DNA of 31,888 bases from IMG/VR virus record IMGVR_UViG_3300038423_000047, positions 1-31,888 of that record; one strand, given 5' to 3'. Position numbers and translations under genes: made by a program. Source of the DNA: a virus. Within the stretch, counting starts at the first letter, position 1, and each line of letters opens with the position of its first letter. Of this stretch, positions 29,501 to 31,888 are shown in pieces. Below the pieces are notes generated by a model, which was not told the DNA's origin, made no database searches, and worked only from the letters and a program-made list of their open reading frames with translations.

Positions 29501-30985
29501 AATCTGCTGCTTTATAGGAGAAGCATTAAAGGTGTCACTAACCCCGTTACCACTTACATTATCTATCTGGCTTATTGCCGATACCGATTGGGCGCACCGT
29601 GAAAACCACTCACGAACACTCATGTTGCTGAGTTCAATCGACACTGGGTCGATAAGCAAATCTCTTATCTCCGAACGAGGAGTCAAGTCAAGGTCGGGAT
29701 AAAGCTGAGTCATTTGGGTGATAAGCCGACCGGCGATATCCTGTTGCCGTTGAAGAGCAAGAAAATCCGTAGGGTTAGCAAGAGATAAGTTGACAAAACC
29801 ACACGTAACCGGTCCGCTTTGCTGACTCTCAAACAGGACGTTATTGAGAGGGCTTTGAACAACCACGGATAGCATTGCATAAAACTGCGTGGCATTATTC
29901 ACCGCACCGGGAGGAACATCCACGTAGTTATAGGTGTAGGCCACGGTACTGTTCGTGGTAGTTATGATTTCCTGTCCTGTAGTGGGGTCGTAATTAGTCA
30001 CACTGTTGGTGTTGGTGATTTGCGTATTCACTCGGCTGACTTGGGTCAGAGGAACAACATCTCCATACTGAACATACGGAGGATTCACCCCGGCTGGGTC
30101 TGTGGACAACATCACCTTAACGCCGATAGCCCCAACAAAATTAGGCATGAGCCATTCTATCCGACAGCTTACCTGAGATTTATAGGCGTTTATTCCCGAA
30201 GGTGGGCCGATAACTTGAGCAAGGCCACTTTGCACTGGAACGATGGTAAATTGCACCGTGGGAGAAATGGCGTAGAAACCCACGTTGAGCCACGTGACAT
30301 TTCCATCGGATGTAACTACGCCGGATGTGCCAGATTCCGGTGAGGGTTGCGAATAAGTCCCCGTGTAAGCGTAAATAGCCGTAAAACTGGTGGGAGTCAC
30401 AGAAGCTACGATTACGCTCACACCGTTCAGGAAAGTGGCCTGCAAAAGGTTGTTAAAAGAAACGGTCATTCCCACGGAAAAATTGTGGTTGGAAGTAACA
30501 GTCAGCAAATTGTTGGATATCGCTATCCCGGTAACGGGAGCGGACAAATCCGAGGCTGCTCCCGATGTTGTAAACACCGTGGGTTCACTGCTTCCTGTGG
30601 ACCCAGTGGAGGTGATAACCAACTGCACGTAGCCATTATCATCTACAAACCTATATCCCACGGCACGGGGAGTGCTGGCCTCCCAAGCCATCTGGCTGGG
30701 GTCGTAATTACGAGCTAAGAATTGAATAGAAGCATCCCCATAACCAACATCCAAAGTGATGCTGTCAGAAAACTGTGCTACCCCATTTGACACAGTGGGG
30801 GTAGTGGTGATTTTTTGAGCATAAGGAAGAGAAACCTCAAGACGCACGTAGGACTGCCCAGCCTGTATGACATACGGAAGAACAGAGGTATCCACCGACA
30901 TGGCATTAATCTGCACAGGCGGACTGCCGAAAGTGATAACCGGCGTGATGAACGTGAGCGGACTTCCTACACTGGGCGGTATCAT
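26519..30985 (-). CDS. Giant baseplate-J-like protein (1488 aa)
   Basis: The baseplate-J core is visible around residues 430-710 (LDLTPRSEIRDLLIDPVSIE, SVREWFSRCAQSVSAISQID, DDEINSHFAARIVNRQFTGV, GTRNGYYTTAASTPGIVAVE) and a J-type C-terminal region further on (ILVNQINITKAAGASVLVKA, DITLTVTLNSG, AISGVKSVGIPLIKC). The N-terminal 420 residues and several internal stretches are beta-rich insertions, among them two copies of a 74-residue module (about 151-224 and 993-1066). The length is several times that of P2-type J proteins. It overlaps the upstream gene by 4 bp and follows GGGGAATCAACA. It builds the baseplate wedge. Confidence 0.88.
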   Translation of the reverse strand: MIPPSVGSPLTFITPVITFGSPPVQINAMSVDTSVLPYVIQAGQSYVRLEVSLPYAQKITTTPTVSNGVAQFSDSITLDVGYGDASIQFLARNYDPSQMAWEASTPRAVGYRFVDDNGYVQLVITSTGSTGSSEPTVFTTSGAASDLSAPVTGIAISNNLLTVTSNHNFSVGMTVSFNNLLQATFLNGVSVIVASVTPTSFTAIYAYTGTYSQPSPESGTSGVVTSDGNVTWLNVGFYAISPTVQFTIVPVQSGLAQVIGPPSGINAYKSQVSCRIEWLMPNFVGAIGVKVMLSTDPAGVNPPYVQYGDVVPLTQVSRVNTQITNTNSVTNYDPTTGQEIITTTNSTVAYTYNYVDVPPGAVNNATQFYAMLSVVVQSPLNNVLFESQQSGPVTCGFVNLSLANPTDFLALQRQQDIAGRLITQMTQLYPDLDLTPRSEIRDLLIDPVSIELSNMSVREWFSRCAQSVSAISQIDNVSGNGVSDTFNASPIKQQIARAYGLNAADTQTFIDQQFDHLGQSVGLTRGGATPSVVNLTFYTYSQPTTTTTFPTGIICSTTGDASTPSINFQTTGSASITPSSAASFYNPVYGWWGVTVPASCQTTGSSTNVGAGTINSIGSNAPAGWSVTNLAAATFGVDDEINSHFAARIVNRQFTGVDSGTRNGYYTTAASTPGIVAVEVVAAGDLEMVRDWDNIRQKHVFGCVDVYCQGTSSSEEDDIVSFEYDNASAPGVYSTYLPLTLVSATNNLLKFQVASANFQALNWPLYQGVELLVQGLSNSFFLDISEAQFDTNGGYIILNPSANAYYISGSGATQVRISYPTLAAPLSNLAAVQGVGFNGTYLLNARLQSPLVDTPTNQPVTNVNSVIGQTNFTGTIPEALLDLVHTSDFLLNGGSNQAGDMVQVVSTATTPITVTITASTTTPVTIGTAMDISVDPSGVLGDVLSVRSSDLSTLYVNGSDYTLVPEPSPYGTPAGPYVGCYATYGLKTLTVSKTITGISISNNILTVNCINSFGAGAPLTLAGLTSASFLNGQNVTVASSNGTQFTAVYNHSDYAFASDTGTATGSSIQNNQQVVVSFNQFILHENLSFASMEPQTLNGSVANSLDNNGFVYNTWLPESYGRFDLTLNGAAYNTDGTINLTNSTGLVGAGVPHDSRYIEVLYQTSVSPPAYEVMIENVDFVLNVDTTSGAVTIARNLGTNATSRIPDGGQVLVSYFYTEAFTTATEYPSFVPILVNQINITKAAGASVLVKAMVANPIDITLTVTLNSGISPDTVDSAVRTAIDQALDSATGTLYQSSIVSLVQAISGVKSVGIPLIKCAKSDGSYDIGFVIPTGTLWTPLTNDPAFSGQAVPAHSFITTVPILPDSTVPSGGPAEAFVGLLYEGQAYARTSSISNFLSTAATPLVSSQNGSFYIIGTNDPGLAAQYQSAYAQKVIITIPADTTSPSLKSYFVTYVVEGESSAKDITLSATEYFSAGRVTINYLTSGT

Positions 30986-31770
30986 TGTTGATTCCCCACT
31001 AGCTGCCTAGACGATGTTATCGAAAACGAAACCGAAGACGGCGTAGTCTGATTGCCATAAGAAGTGACGGCGCATTGGGCGGCTACCGACGTTGGGTCAG
31101 GCATCGTTATCGAAATATTTCCTATGTCTTTAAGCATCTCCAAAAGGCTCAAACTCTGCACGGTTCTTTGAGCGGACTGAATGTTTTTGATATTCTGGAG
31201 CGCATCCATTATCTGTGAAGAGATGTCTGCTTCGGTAATGGTCACCCCAAACTTCTTACCAATGTAACTCCGAATAGCACAAGTGAACTGAGGATAAAAC
31301 GGACACGTAGAGGTGAGAACGAACTTCAACACCTTCTGCACCAACTTGTTCGTATCCCAAACTCGCTGCATGGTGCCATACGGAGATATCACAAAGTCAT
31401 TAAGCTGCCCCGTAGCCGAGCATCGGAGGCAATAATCTTGAAGGGTGATATAACTCACCTCAATCAGGGGAACATACCACCTCACCGGCTTGATGAACAC
31501 TATTTTGTAAAACTGAGCGCTGGTGTTCAGCCGGTTCTCATCCGGGAGAATCTGATAAGCATAGGGATTGTTAGCTCCCGGCGTTGGAGAAGCCAACTCC
31601 CCGCTTATGTAAAGTTGTACGACCTCCTGACCGTTAATCGGAGCACGCATGTTCAAAGCCGGATTTGACGCTAAGTGCAACGTCATAAAATCTGTAGTAT
31701 CAATTACATACCTCTCCCCGTAAATCGTATGAGGACATGCTTGGAGACCGGTATTGAAGTCATAACTCAT
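30982..31770 (-). CDS. Virion/baseplate-associated protein (262 aa)
   Basis: No family recognised. Beta-type stretches (GQEVVQLYISGELASPTPGA, FYKIVFIKPVRWYVPLIEVS) precede a middle with two Cys (DYCLRCSATG) and a helical C-terminal region (ADISSQIMDALQNIKNIQSA, LSLLEMLKDIGNIS). It directly precedes the baseplate-J gene with a 4-bp overlap, a position typical for a partner of that protein. The ribosome site is weak; its start overlaps the previous stop, so coupling is likely. Confidence 0.72.
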   Translation of the reverse strand: MSYDFNTGLQACPHTIYGERYVIDTTDFMTLHLASNPALNMRAPINGQEVVQLYISGELASPTPGANNPYAYQILPDENRLNTSAQFYKIVFIKPVRWYVPLIEVSYITLQDYCLRCSATGQLNDFVISPYGTMQRVWDTNKLVQKVLKFVLTSTCPFYPQFTCAIRSYIGKKFGVTITEADISSQIMDALQNIKNIQSAQRTVQSLSLLEMLKDIGNISITMPDPTSVAAQCAVTSYGNQTTPSSVSFSITSSRQLVGNQQ

Positions 31771-31888
31771 GATGTCGAACCCGTTGTTGGTGTTATAACC
31801 CCCCTATCCACGATATTGATGGGAGTGGTGGGCTGACTATGATTGGCCTGCTCCAACTCCCACTGAGTCATGTCATCGGCTTGATTAA
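31767..31888 (-). CDS. C-terminal end of an unknown protein (partial)
   Basis: The last 39 codons of a gene entering from the right: NQADDMTQWELEQANHSQPT, then TPINIVDRGVITPTTGSTS and TGA. The stop overlaps the next start codon by 3 bp. It is Thr/Pro/Gln-rich, like the end of a structural protein. Too short for a family call. Confidence 0.7.
   Translation of the reverse strand, partial: NQADDMTQWELEQANHSQPTTPINIVDRGVITPTTGSTS

Overview
The window looks like a piece of a large tailed-phage genome, most likely a myovirus. The reasons are a baseplate-J-like protein of 1488 residues with neighbouring tail proteins, dense overlapping gene packing, strong Shine-Dalgarno sites, a phage-type tRNA cluster and many homing-endonuclease genes. 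No host can be named from the sequence. All genes lie on the minus strand except one GIY-YIG endonuclease near the left end, so the text below follows the minus strand, from high to low coordinates.

Right part (31888 to about 21870): the structural block. It holds the C-terminus of an unknown protein, a 262-residue virion protein, the giant baseplate-J-like protein, a GIY-YIG endonuclease wedged between two tail genes, a 493-residue tail/baseplate protein, a 56-residue acidic protein, a 529-residue protein ending in a Nudix domain, and a 245-residue tail protein. It closes with a perfect 12-bp stem-loop.

Middle part (about 21830 to 16050): small accessory genes mixed with endonucleases. These are a PD-(D/E)XK-like nuclease with DNA-binding repeats, two uncharacterised proteins, a GIY-YIG protein, a small membrane protein, a nucleoside-deoxyribosyltransferase-like protein, an ASCH-domain protein, a zinc-cluster protein and an HNH protein.

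Positions 16050 to 12500 form the RNA-rich region. A stretch of about 320 nt with its own promoter-like site, four stems and a terminator-like hairpin is proposed as a structured ncRNA. It is followed by seven tRNA genes (Gln x2, Thr x3, Ile, and one degenerate) interleaved with HNH genes. Two HNH reading frames end at or inside a tRNA.

Positions 12500 to 3000 form an accessory block. It holds an exported PEGA-like protein; a three-gene unit ending in an 839-residue protein that resembles the bacterial MXAN_6230/SCO0854 family (TerD-like region plus zinc ribbon); small SH3-like proteins; a T5orf172-type GIY-YIG protein overlapping a DUF262 protein; several small unknown genes; an HD-domain protein; and an HNH gene. 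A 28-nt element recurs in three intergenic gaps of this block (11 conserved bases, 6 variable, 11 conserved).

Left end (2489 to beyond 1): a UvrD/Rep-type helicase, cut by the window edge and interrupted at motif III by a 289-residue intein.

The strongest candidates for something undescribed are the structured RNA, the recurring intergenic element, the tRNAs with enlarged variable arms, and the phage-borne TerD-like protein with its two partners.
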